DNA of 64,000 nt from Sphingobacterium sp. UBA4616 (GTDB lineage: Bacteria; Bacteroidota; Bacteroidia; Sphingobacteriales; Sphingobacteriaceae), in contig DGIS01000007.1 in NCBI GenBank assembly GCA_002386525.1, positions 219,388 through 283,387 on the forward strand. The letters are read 5' to 3'. Below are positions 9,076 through 17,483 of the stretch, in pieces. Position 1 is the stretch's first letter, and each line of letters opens with the position of its first letter. A program made the position numbers and the translations under genes. A model generated the notes under the pieces. It did not search any database. It was not told where the DNA came from and saw only the letters and a program-made list of their open reading frames with translations.

Positions 9076-10722
9076 CTACGCACGGTCAATTACCGCAATC
9101 TGGCAGACAGCAGCTTCAAAGGCGTCCCGATTTCCGGCAGCTTTATTACGTACCTTTGTTCTATAATTATAAACAGTCCGAAGAGAATAACGCAGGAAGC
9201 TTGCAATCTTTACCGAATCATCAATGCCCAATCGAATTAAGGCAAAGATGCGAAGTTCGGTATTTAACAGCTCTGTCTTTTTGGGGTATATCTTCTCGTC
9301 CTCCTGGAGCAAAGCATTGAATTCATCAACAAAGGTTGGATATAAGTTTAAGAAAATACGATCAAAATTAACATACAGTTGTTTTACCTCCCGTTCCTCC
9401 ATTTGTGTTGACTTCAACTGCTCACGAAGAGCATCCCATTGTTGATTTGTAGCTTTCTTTAATAAAACCTTTCTAATATCTTCCATTTTATCGATATAGC
9501 TGGAGCACATATCAAAAAATTGAGCAATATACTCTTCTTTGATGTGGTTGGATTCCGATAATTTAAGGTTAGTCTGATTAATTTCTTTATTTAATGATCG
9601 AAGCTGCTGATTTGTTGCTGAAAGCTGTGATCGTATTCTTCGCAAATGTTGCACCTGTCTATAAATAATAAGGAGTGCAATGATGACACCAATCAATAAA
9701 ATACTGACGATAACAACTAAGCCAACCAACTGCTTATTTTGACTACTGATTTTCTGCTGATAGGCTGCATTGATGATAGGATATGAAGAGGTACCTTCGA
9801 TAATCCGATACCGGACTTTACATAACATTGCATCGTCAATTGCTTTTTCGATAAACTGAAAAGCTCGGTCAAAATCTTGCTGATCATAATATGTTAGGGC
9901 GAGGTCGTGAAAAGATGCGTTGTCACGATTAGCCATTTCAATATCAGCACTCGCCGATATGGAAAGATAATAGATTTGACTTTTTATATCCTTCTCATAC
10001 TTATATATGAGTCCCATAAAATACGCTATCAGGGCGCGCTGCTCAACATCCTTCTTGTTTTCATTCCAAAGCATTAACAGTTGTCTTTTAGCATCCTCAC
10101 GATTACCGTTGAACAACGTTTTTATGGCAATGGTGGTACGATATTCCAAGGAAGACTTTGGCAGTACCGTCAACAATGAATCACGGTACTTTTCACTTGC
10201 CTGATAATACTCTGATCGATTATTGCTCTGACCATAATGGCTATAGAAAGAGCTGTAGGTATCATAATACTTTGCCAGGAGATCCCTGCCAAGATGAGCT
10301 GACTCGACTTGCTTCAATAATTGTGCGGCTTCGATGTATCTTCCGATAGTGGAATATACCCATGCCAAATCGAGATGAATCACTGCCTGTAAAGAATCAT
10401 TATCTAGCGGAGCCAGTTTTTGACACAGTAAAATATAAGAAAGCGCTGCGTCAGAATCAAATTTCTTATAATTTTCAAAGATTTCGTAGTTTTTCTTCAA
10501 AAATTCAGCAGGATTACTTTCGAGAGCTTTTGCTTCTTGTTTCAGTTTTTCCAGCTTATCTTCACGATTTTTGACGTAAATCTTTTGGTTGTCCATTAAA
10601 TATTCCAAACGTTGTAAAACGCCAATACTATCCGAAGTCACTTGGGCAGATAGGTAAATACTAAAATGAAAGAAAAGTAGGAAAAGAAAAATGCGCTGCA
10701 ACATACTAAATCGGTTCAACAT
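9076..10722 (-). CDS. DUF6377-type membrane-bound PUL regulator (SusR-like), TPR sensor plus HTH
   Basis: A 548-residue protein: signal/anchor at the N-terminus (FLLFFHFSIYLSAQ), a periplasmic helical TPR-like region (about 30-325), one transmembrane segment (about 330-357, LVVIVSILLIGVIIALL), a coiled coil (about 358-400), then a cytoplasmic region ending in a LuxR-like helix-turn-helix (about 489-530, with LRYSLRTVYNYRTKVRNKA). This architecture matches DUF6377 regulators found beside susC genes, which I take to sense a glycan in the periplasm and activate the PUL at the membrane. Its stop codon is about 254 bp upstream of susC on the same strand. The nearby TTAAAAAGTACC repeats are candidate sites. 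No kinase or receiver domain is present. Confidence 0.85.
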   Translation of the reverse strand: MLNRFSMLQRIFLFLLFFHFSIYLSAQVTSDSIGVLQRLEYLMDNQKIYVKNREDKLEKLKQEAKALESNPAEFLKKNYEIFENYKKFDSDAALSYILLCQKLAPLDNDSLQAVIHLDLAWVYSTIGRYIEAAQLLKQVESAHLGRDLLAKYYDTYSSFYSHYGQSNNRSEYYQASEKYRDSLLTVLPKSSLEYRTTIAIKTLFNGNREDAKRQLLMLWNENKKDVEQRALIAYFMGLIYKYEKDIKSQIYYLSISASADIEMANRDNASFHDLALTYYDQQDFDRAFQFIEKAIDDAMLCKVRYRIIEGTSSYPIINAAYQQKISSQNKQLVGLVVIVSILLIGVIIALLIIYRQVQHLRRIRSQLSATNQQLRSLNKEINQTNLKLSESNHIKEEYIAQFFDMCSSYIDKMEDIRKVLLKKATNQQWDALREQLKSTQMEEREVKQLYVNFDRIFLNLYPTFVDEFNALLQEDEKIYPKKTELLNTELRIFALIRLGIDDSVKIASFLRYSLRTVYNYRTKVRNKAAGNRDAFEAAVCQIAVIDRA

Positions 10723-10793
10723 TCTGTTGCCTAAACTACATAAAAATAACTACAAAACATGCATGACTTTGCAGCGACCATTAGCAATGACAA

Positions 10794-10801
10794 CAAACTT
10801 A
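10794..10801 (-). promoter_or_regulatory. Candidate -7 element of the DUF6377 regulator
   Basis: Minus strand TAAGTTTG, exact TAnnTTTG, 71 bp before the regulator start. It sits just past the efflux-operon terminator (10838-10869), consistent with a new transcription unit. No clear -33 element. Confidence 0.4.
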
Positions 10802-10837
10802 ATGTTCTTTCTACCCTCTAACATGAAGGACTATCAG

Positions 10838-10869
10838 AAAAAAAAGAGGACGTCTCACGACGGCCTCTT
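10838..10869 (-). terminator. Rho-independent terminator of the efflux operon
   Basis: An 11-bp stem with one mismatch (10844-10854 with 10859-10869, 4-nt loop), followed on the minus strand by a T run (10843-10838). It is 82 bp past the stop of the RND-OMF gene. Confidence 0.75.
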
Positions 10870-10950
10870 TCCCTGACCTTTTTGGGTCCAAGAATTAACA
10901 AGTTAATTCTTTATCGCATGAAAAATAGTTTTCCTATTGAAATAAAAATC

Positions 10951-13900
10951 TTATTGCCAGCCCCCTCCTAGGGCTTTATAGAGTAGAATCTGGTTTAACG
11001 TACTCTCTTTCTCCAGCTCCACTTTTCCAACTTGGGCTTCCAAAGATTCTTTTTGAGCCGTCACAACATCCAATGATGACACCCTCCCGGCAATAAACAG
11101 CTCTTGGGCAGCTTCAATAGATAATTCCAATGCCTGAACATGCTCATCTACGAAATTACGTCGTTTGACGATTGCCTCTTGCGTCATAATTACATTAGAA
11201 ACCTCATTGTAAGCATTTAAAACCGTTTTTTCATAGTCCACAAATGCTATTCCATAGTCTGCTTTAGCAATCTCATACTGCGTTTTAAGCTGTCTTTGAT
11301 TAAATAAAGGAAGTGTGATACCGCCAAAAAGATTATAAGCAATAGATCTATCCAAGTTAAATAGCTTACCAAAGCTAAAGCTCTGTAATCCTACAAATGG
11401 ACTTATTGCAACAGAAGGTAGAAATGCCAGACGTGAAGCTTCTTGGCTGTTTGACGATGCAATCACCTTGAGATAGGCAGCTTTAATATCCGGACGTTGA
11501 TTCACGAGGTCATCTGGTGTACCAAATTGCATGGCATGATATAAATCTGCATTTTCGGTATAGGTACTTCTTACAATCGGTTGATAAAAGCGTCCCAGTA
11601 ATCCATTGATATGATGTTCCCACAAAGCTATCTCTTGAAGTAACTGCTCCTTGGCCGCTTTGGAGTTGGCTAATAAAGCCTTAAATTGCTGTACAGATAA
11701 TTCTGTTGCATAACCAGCATCCTTTTTTACCTCAACAACTTCTAATGCATTTTTATGCAAGGCAATATTCCGATCGTATACCTTTATTTTTTGGTCCAAC
11801 GCTATCAGTTCATAATAAGCCGTGGCAATATTGGAGACCAGCTCTGTTTCTAAAAGGCGCTTACCTTCCTGTTCAGCTAAAAAGCCAAAATAAGCTGCTT
11901 GTTTTTGGCTCTTCAACTTTCCCCAAAGGTCAATCTCCCAGGAGGAGCGAAGTCCTATAAAATAATCTGGAATAAAGGGCTCAGGCAATTTTTCATCACT
12001 TTTCAGGTTTTCCGAAAAATTTGAATCGTAGTTACCTATTCCCGATTCTGTATAATGTCCATATTTCCGTATTCCACCTTCCACTGCAGCTTCAACGGTT
12101 GGCCCTAATGCCGCCTTACGCTGTTTAAAATAAGCTTGTGCAGATTCCAGTCGCAAGATCGATTGACGAATATCCATATTATTCAGCAAAGCAGAATCAA
12201 TCAGAGAAACTAATTTTGGATCCCTAAAGATTTCCTTCCAGGACCTGCGGCCTACATTTAAACTATCCGGCGAAATGTTTTTGGAAAATGAGGTCGGTAC
12301 ATTTACTTTCTCGGGCTGATGGGTCTTTTTAGGCACCGAACAACTACCCAATAAAATAAGTGCGGCTATGACTAAAGACGCTTGTTTGACCACTTGTTTC
12401 TTATTATCCTTTTTTGAAAATAAAATCACTAATCCAGGGATGACAAGAATCCCAAGTATGGTTCCGATAAGCATCCCGCCTACCGCAGCGGTACCAATAC
12501 TCCGATTGCCCAATGCTCCGGCTCCACTGGCCATCATTAAAGGAATCAAACCTGCTATAAATGCAAAGGAAGTCATTAATATGGGACGCAAACGGGCTAC
12601 CGCTCCTTCAATTGAAGCTGTCACGATATCCATTCCCTGCTTATATTTCAAATTGGCATATTCCACAATCAGGATAGCGTTCTTACCCAACAAACCAATC
12701 AGCATCACCAATGCTACCTGCGCATAAATATTGTTTTCCAATCCGAAGACTTTCAAGAAAATAAATGCACCAAAGATCCCTGCCGGAAGACAGAGGAGAA
12801 CCGGTAAAGGCAACAGAAAGCTTTCATACTGCGCACATAACAACAGGTAGACAAATAGAAGACATAGGGCAAAAATATACAAAGCCTGGTTTCCAGAAAT
12901 CTTTTGCTCACGGGTCATACCCGACCATTCAATACTATAGCCTTGCGGCAAAGAAGAAGCAATTTTCTCCACTTCTTCAATGGCTTGACCTGAGCTGAAA
13001 CCTGCTGAAGACTGCCCTGTGATCATGGCTGAACTAAACATATTATAACGCGTTATTTGTTCAGGCCCATAAATTCTTTCCATGGAAATAAAGGCATTGT
13101 AAGGTACCATCTCACCTGTCTCATTCTTTACATATAGGCGCAATACATCTTCTGGCCGTTGGCGATATTCGGGGCCAGCCTGAACCATCACTTTATACAT
13201 TTGTCCATAGCGAATAAAGTTTGTTGCATAAAGACTTCCCATCAAGGTCTGCAGGGTATTCATAGCATTTTCTACTGATATCCCCTTTTTTGCAGCCATA
13301 TCGTAGTCAACCTTCAGCATATATTGCGGGAAGTTCACATCAAAGCTGGAGCTGATATCCTGAAGGACCTCGCTTTTCTCCATATCGTCCATAAACTTCT
13401 GCAGCACCTCTGCCGTTTTATTGAGATCCTCATTACCACTTCGATCCAAAAGTCGCAACTCAAAACCCGACGAATTACCAAATCCCGGCACCGTTGGCGG
13501 CGGAAAGAAATCAATCTGTGCATCAGCAAAATCCTTGGTTTTATCGCGTAGCTCCTTAATGACATCATCGACAGTCTGGTCCCGCTCTTTCCAAGGCTTA
13601 AGGTTAATCATACCCATTCCGTAGGAAGCTCCTGATACTTCGGTAACAATACTATATCCTGACAAGGTAGAAACAGTTTCAACAATATCAAGCTTTCTTG
13701 ATACGGAGTCAATTTTATCCAAAACGCGTTCTGTGCGGTCTACAGTTGCACCCGGCGGTGTCGTTACCGCGACATAGATCATCCCTTGATCTTCTGTTGG
13801 AATAAATCCAGAGGGTAAGATGGCACTACTGCCCCAAGTTGCTACAAAAAATCCTCCCAACAAAAGAAGTGTCAGTCCGCGCCTTGCACTCGTTTTTACC

Positions 13901-15501
13901 AAAATACCTTTATAGCCAAAGGCTGTTTTATCATAGATTTGGTTGAATTTTTTAAAGAAACGGTCCAACCAGTTATTCGTTGGTTTACGGTCGTGTGGCG
14001 ATTTTAGGAAAAGTGCACACAACGCAGGAGTCAATGTTAAAGCGTTGATTCCAGAAATAACAATAGCTGCTGCGAGTGTCAGCGAAAATTGACGATAAAA
14101 TATTCCGACCGGTCCTGAAAGAAAGGCTACTGGAACAAAAACAGCCGACATAACTAAGGTGATGGCCACAACGGCACCACCAACTTCTTTCATGGCTTCC
14201 AATGTTGCCTCCATGGGTTGGAGATGTTCCTCTTCCATTTTGGCATACACAGCTTCCACGACAACAATACCATTATCTACCACAATTCCTATCGCCAATA
14301 CCAATGCAAATAAGGTCAACAGATTGATGGAGAAACCCAGCATCTGCATACAAAATAGTGCGCCAATCAAACACACGGGCACGGCCAAAATAGGGATAAT
14401 TGTGGCTCTAAAATCTTGCAAAAAGATAAATACCACAATAAAAACCAAAAGGAATGCCTCTAATAAGGTTTTGATAACAGAGGATATTGAAGCATCCAAA
14501 AACCGCGACACATCATATCCCATCGTATAGGTCATGCCGGTCGGGAACTGGGTCTGTTTCAGCTCTGCCATCCGATCCTTCACACGCTGAATAACCTCCT
14601 GTGCGTTTGATCCAGGCAATTGCTTCAACATGATGGAAGCCGAGGGCCGACCATCGGTCTTTGACACCATTTCGTAATCTAATGAGCCAAATTCAACATC
14701 GGCAACGTCTTTTATACGAATAATGGAGCCATTTGCCGTGGCGCGAATAGGAACGTTAGCATATTCCTCAATTTCAGTGAATTTACCCGGATAACGCAAA
14801 ACATATTGTTGCATATTACGCATTTTATCCGAGCTGATACCTGTTTGACCTGGCGCGGCCTCTATATTCTGTTTGCGTAATGCAGCAACCACCTCCTCAG
14901 CAGAAATATTATAAGCTGCCATACGGTCAGGCTTAACCCAAACACGCATCGCATAGTCGCGCATCCCCATAATCTGAGCAAGTCCAACCCCCTCAATACG
15001 TTTAAGTTCCTTTAGAATGTTAATGTCCGCGAAGTTGTAAATGAATCTTTCATCTGCCGTTTCATCGTCCGTAAAAACATTCAGATACATCAACATCGAA
15101 TTGACCTCTTTCTCTGTAGTAACCCCTGCTTTAATTACTTCCTCGGGTAGTTCATCCAATACTGTTGTAACGCGATTTTGTACGTTTACAGCAGCGATAT
15201 CTGGATCCGTGCCGACTTCGAAAAAGATCTGAATCACTGTGCTCCCGTTATTGGTAGACACCGAGTTCATGTAAGTCATCCCTGCAACACCGTTAATTGC
15301 CTTTTCTAAAGGAATAGCAACTGCATTTGTACTCACTTCGGCGTTAGCTCCTGTGTAATTGGCATTGACGACTACCGAAGGTGGAACAATATCCGGAAAT
15401 TGTGTAATGGGCAATGTAAATAAGGCCAACAGACCCAAAAGTGTAATAAACACCGAAATAACCAACGACAGTATAGGCCGTTTTATAAATGTTTCAAACA
15501 T
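10951..15501 (-). CDS. RND (HAE1-type) efflux permease fused to a NodT-family outer-membrane factor
   Basis: A 1516-residue single ORF. Residues 1-1036 are a complete AcrB/MexB-like inner-membrane pump: MFETFIKRP start, TLPITQFPDIVPP, TM4 proton-relay region VVDNGIVVVE (Asp409-Asn410) and GKNAILIVEYA (Lys940). Residues about 1037-1516 are a complete NodT/OprM-type outer-membrane factor beginning with a lipoprotein signal (V1037 to LLGSC, Cys1054), then WKEIFRDPKLVSLIDSAL and helical repeats to the end. These are normally two proteins of about 1050 and 470 residues. The junction is the cytoplasmic tail of the pump (SKKDNKKQ), so the signal sequence could cross the inner membrane and be cleaved, or an internal GTG (12393-12391) could start the second protein. 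The adaptor gene ends 13 bp upstream. The second TM4 aspartate of AcrB (D408) is Asn here. Drug versus other substrate cannot be told. Confidence 0.93.
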   Translation of the reverse strand: MFETFIKRPILSLVISVFITLLGLLALFTLPITQFPDIVPPSVVVNANYTGANAEVSTNAVAIPLEKAINGVAGMTYMNSVSTNNGSTVIQIFFEVGTDPDIAAVNVQNRVTTVLDELPEEVIKAGVTTEKEVNSMLMYLNVFTDDETADERFIYNFADINILKELKRIEGVGLAQIMGMRDYAMRVWVKPDRMAAYNISAEEVVAALRKQNIEAAPGQTGISSDKMRNMQQYVLRYPGKFTEIEEYANVPIRATANGSIIRIKDVADVEFGSLDYEMVSKTDGRPSASIMLKQLPGSNAQEVIQRVKDRMAELKQTQFPTGMTYTMGYDVSRFLDASISSVIKTLLEAFLLVFIVVFIFLQDFRATIIPILAVPVCLIGALFCMQMLGFSINLLTLFALVLAIGIVVDNGIVVVEAVYAKMEEEHLQPMEATLEAMKEVGGAVVAITLVMSAVFVPVAFLSGPVGIFYRQFSLTLAAAIVISGINALTLTPALCALFLKSPHDRKPTNNWLDRFFKKFNQIYDKTAFGYKGILVKTSARRGLTLLLLGGFFVATWGSSAILPSGFIPTEDQGMIYVAVTTPPGATVDRTERVLDKIDSVSRKLDIVETVSTLSGYSIVTEVSGASYGMGMINLKPWKERDQTVDDVIKELRDKTKDFADAQIDFFPPPTVPGFGNSSGFELRLLDRSGNEDLNKTAEVLQKFMDDMEKSEVLQDISSSFDVNFPQYMLKVDYDMAAKKGISVENAMNTLQTLMGSLYATNFIRYGQMYKVMVQAGPEYRQRPEDVLRLYVKNETGEMVPYNAFISMERIYGPEQITRYNMFSSAMITGQSSAGFSSGQAIEEVEKIASSLPQGYSIEWSGMTREQKISGNQALYIFALCLLFVYLLLCAQYESFLLPLPVLLCLPAGIFGAFIFLKVFGLENNIYAQVALVMLIGLLGKNAILIVEYANLKYKQGMDIVTASIEGAVARLRPILMTSFAFIAGLIPLMMASGAGALGNRSIGTAAVGGMLIGTILGILVIPGLVILFSKKDNKKQVVKQASLVIAALILLGSCSVPKKTHQPEKVNVPTSFSKNISPDSLNVGRRSWKEIFRDPKLVSLIDSALLNNMDIRQSILRLESAQAYFKQRKAALGPTVEAAVEGGIRKYGHYTESGIGNYDSNFSENLKSDEKLPEPFIPDYFIGLRSSWEIDLWGKLKSQKQAAYFGFLAEQEGKRLLETELVSNIATAYYELIALDQKIKVYDRNIALHKNALEVVEVKKDAGYATELSVQQFKALLANSKAAKEQLLQEIALWEHHINGLLGRFYQPIVRSTYTENADLYHAMQFGTPDDLVNQRPDIKAAYLKVIASSNSQEASRLAFLPSVAISPFVGLQSFSFGKLFNLDRSIAYNLFGGITLPLFNQRQLKTQYEIAKADYGIAFVDYEKTVLNAYNEVSNVIMTQEAIVKRRNFVDEHVQALELSIEAAQELFIAGRVSSLDVVTAQKESLEAQVGKVELEKESTLNQILLYKALGGGWQ

Positions 15502-15514
15502 AATCTATCCTCCG

Positions 15515-16621
15515 CTACAATTTCCTCATTTTTGGATTAATCTTCATTCCACTCCGCAGTCCTTGCACTCCTTCATAAACAACTTTGGCATTGGAATCCA
15601 AACCTCCGTCCACAATGTAATAATGGCCCACACGGGGGCCTGCACTAAAAGGTGTCATTTTAACGGTACTATCTGCCTGTAGTGTATACACATAGGTCTT
15701 ATCCTGAATCTCAAATACTGATTTTTGATGTACAAAAGTGTGCTCTCCTGTCTCCATAGGTACCGCGATCTTACCAGTTGCACCGTGTTTTAGGATATGT
15801 TCGGCATTTGGGAATTGGACCCGAAGGGCAATCGATCCTGTATTGGCTTCAAACTCACTTTCAACAAGATGCGCAATTCCTTCATGTGGATAAAGCTCAC
15901 CATTGGCTAAAATTAATTTCACCGACTTTTGCGTTTCTTTGCCATTCAGCTTATCGCGCATAAGTGCTAGATACTCCCGTTCAGAAATATCAAAATAAAC
16001 ATTCACTTTGCTGAGGTCAGAGATTGTTGTAATCAAACTTCCTTCGGTCAAAAGAGAGCCCTCGCGCAATAAAATACGGTCTATACGGCCGTCAAAAGGG
16101 GCCCGTATAACCGTATAATCCAATCTTGTCTGTGCCTGATTAACCAACGCACGAGCTTCCTCTATTTTAGAATTGGACGCTTTTAGCTGAATCTTTAATA
16201 GATTATATTCCGAAGGACTCACAATATTCTTGTCAACCAATTTTTGAGTTCGTTCCATCTCCAGTTTTATCTTTTGAGATTCGGCAATAGCATTATCATA
16301 CTGTGCTTTGGCTTTGGCTAATTCTGAACGGTATTCCTCATTATTATATTTAAATAATAGCTGTCCTTTCTTTACCCAGACGCCTTCATCGACATAGATT
16401 TTATCCAAAAAACCATTCAGTTTAGAGCGAATCTCGACGTTTTTTAAGGCTTGAACATCAGCAATATACTCCTGGTAAACAGTGGTGTCCATCACCATCA
16501 AAGATGCAACAGGGATATTTTTGAGTTCTTCTTTCTGATCAGCGTTAGCATTAGAGGAGCGGCATGATGCCAGCATCCCAACCGCACCAAGTAAAAGGCA
16601 CAGTATCCGTAATTTGTTCAT
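15515..16621 (-). CDS. RND efflux periplasmic adaptor (membrane fusion protein), lipoprotein
   Basis: A 368-residue AcrA/MexA-like adaptor: signal with lipobox GMLASC (Cys20), barrel-sandwich/lipoyl halves around VEIRSKLNGFLDKIYVDEG and RLDYTVIRAPFDGRIDRI, separated by an alpha-helical hairpin (about 95-165), then beta-barrel and membrane-proximal domains. It links the inner-membrane pump to the outer-membrane channel. It is the first gene of a two-gene operon whose second gene carries both partners as one ORF. No TetR or MarR regulator lies next to it; the 293-bp upstream gap (16622-16914) holds only an inverted repeat AATACCC/GGGTATT (16656-16662, 16699-16705), which may be leader structure or an operator. 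Confidence 0.93.
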   Translation of the reverse strand: MNKLRILCLLLGAVGMLASCRSSNANADQKEELKNIPVASLMVMDTTVYQEYIADVQALKNVEIRSKLNGFLDKIYVDEGVWVKKGQLLFKYNNEEYRSELAKAKAQYDNAIAESQKIKLEMERTQKLVDKNIVSPSEYNLLKIQLKASNSKIEEARALVNQAQTRLDYTVIRAPFDGRIDRILLREGSLLTEGSLITTISDLSKVNVYFDISEREYLALMRDKLNGKETQKSVKLILANGELYPHEGIAHLVESEFEANTGSIALRVQFPNAEHILKHGATGKIAVPMETGEHTFVHQKSVFEIQDKTYVYTLQADSTVKMTPFSAGPRVGHYYIVDGGLDSNAKVVYEGVQGLRSGMKINPKMRKL

Positions 16622-16914
16622 AGGGAAATAATCTTCTTTTTAGTGGTCACTATGGAATACCCAATTAATTTTCATCCATGTAGGCGTTAACCAGACATGG
16701 GTATTTCATAAACGATAATAAAATGTAAAATGTTAAATTCTCTTGCTAGCCATTAAATTTCAATGACTGAAGGGATCATGTAAGCAAAGGGACTACGATA
16801 ACTTCATCAAGTCTGAGTTGTACGCTATAACCTCAGTCGTATGACGCACAAAAACTGTCATACTTTTCAACTTTAATGAAATGAGCTTTGAATGAAAAGA
16901 TAAATAGAAAATAG

Positions 16915-17277
16915 TTAGAACGGTCGAAACCGGTATAGGAACCGATAGTAACCCGGCCGACAGATGGTTTTAGAACGGTAAAAAGGATGTTCGTCATCCT
17001 TTGCAAAGCATAAAGCGGTAAAAACAATACCGAAAACAAAAATGAATATTGGTAACACTTGACTATTGACGGCAAATATGCGATAATCATCCTGCAACAG
17101 CACTTTTTCCTCATGGGAAGATTGAATAGGATCCAAATCCAATACATCATCTAAAAAATACTCCACAATAGTCTCACCCGCATGCACAACCTGTCCCGTT
17201 GCTGACGAGAAAGAATCATACGTCAACAAATTAAGGTATGCAAAGAGTATTAACAAATGAAATATTTTACCTAACAT
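16915..17277 (-). CDS. Small conserved membrane protein of unknown function
   Basis: A 120-residue protein with an N-terminal signal-like segment (IFHLLILFAYLNLLTYDSF), a polar, acidic middle with VEYFLDDVLDLD, a second hydrophobic segment (about 74-90, VLPIFIFVFGIVFTALCF) and a polar tail with DDEHPFYRSKTICRPGYY and FRPF. The pattern resembles a small hypothetical protein I have seen repeatedly in Bacteroidota genomes, so I treat it as real although function is unknown. It is followed at 293 bp by the efflux adaptor gene on the same strand, but cotranscription is not shown. An overlapping ORF in another frame (16833-17150) is rejected. Confidence 0.6.
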   Translation of the reverse strand: MLGKIFHLLILFAYLNLLTYDSFSSATGQVVHAGETIVEYFLDDVLDLDPIQSSHEEKVLLQDDYRIFAVNSQVLPIFIFVFGIVFTALCFAKDDEHPFYRSKTICRPGYYRFLYRFRPF

Positions 17278-17335
17278 ATTCTAATTAAGAACCACAAAGG
17301 TATGATTTTAAATACCCAAGATTATTGTATTCATG

Positions 17336-17377
17336 TAAAAAAACCATGACAGCCTCAAAATTAACTATCATGGTTTT
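17336..17377 (-). terminator. Rho-independent terminator after GH92 gene A
   Basis: A 10-bp stem AAAACCATGA (17340-17349) pairs with TCATGGTTTT (17368-17377), loop 18 nt. On the minus strand a T run follows. It is about 107 bp past the GH92 stop. Confidence 0.55.
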
Positions 17378-17483
17378 CAAATACAACTCAATTTTCATCG
17401 ATTGTTAAGAACTTTTAACGTTCAATGAAGTCGCCGGATCTTCGTATAGATTAGAGCGCACGGAACTTATTGCTGTAGTAATT

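Noticed and set aside
14159..14530. Plus-strand ORF of 123 residues inside the RND gene
   Set aside because: Antisense shadow of a conserved transmembrane region; low-complexity composition.
16640..16665. TAGTG-GT-CACTA short inverted repeat before the efflux adaptor
   Set aside because: Only 5-bp arms; too short to claim as an operator without a regulator gene nearby.
16833..17150. Overlapping minus-strand ORF of 105 residues
   Set aside because: It overlaps the better candidate at 16915-17277 in another frame, has no signal or family feature, and its composition looks like an out-of-frame reading.
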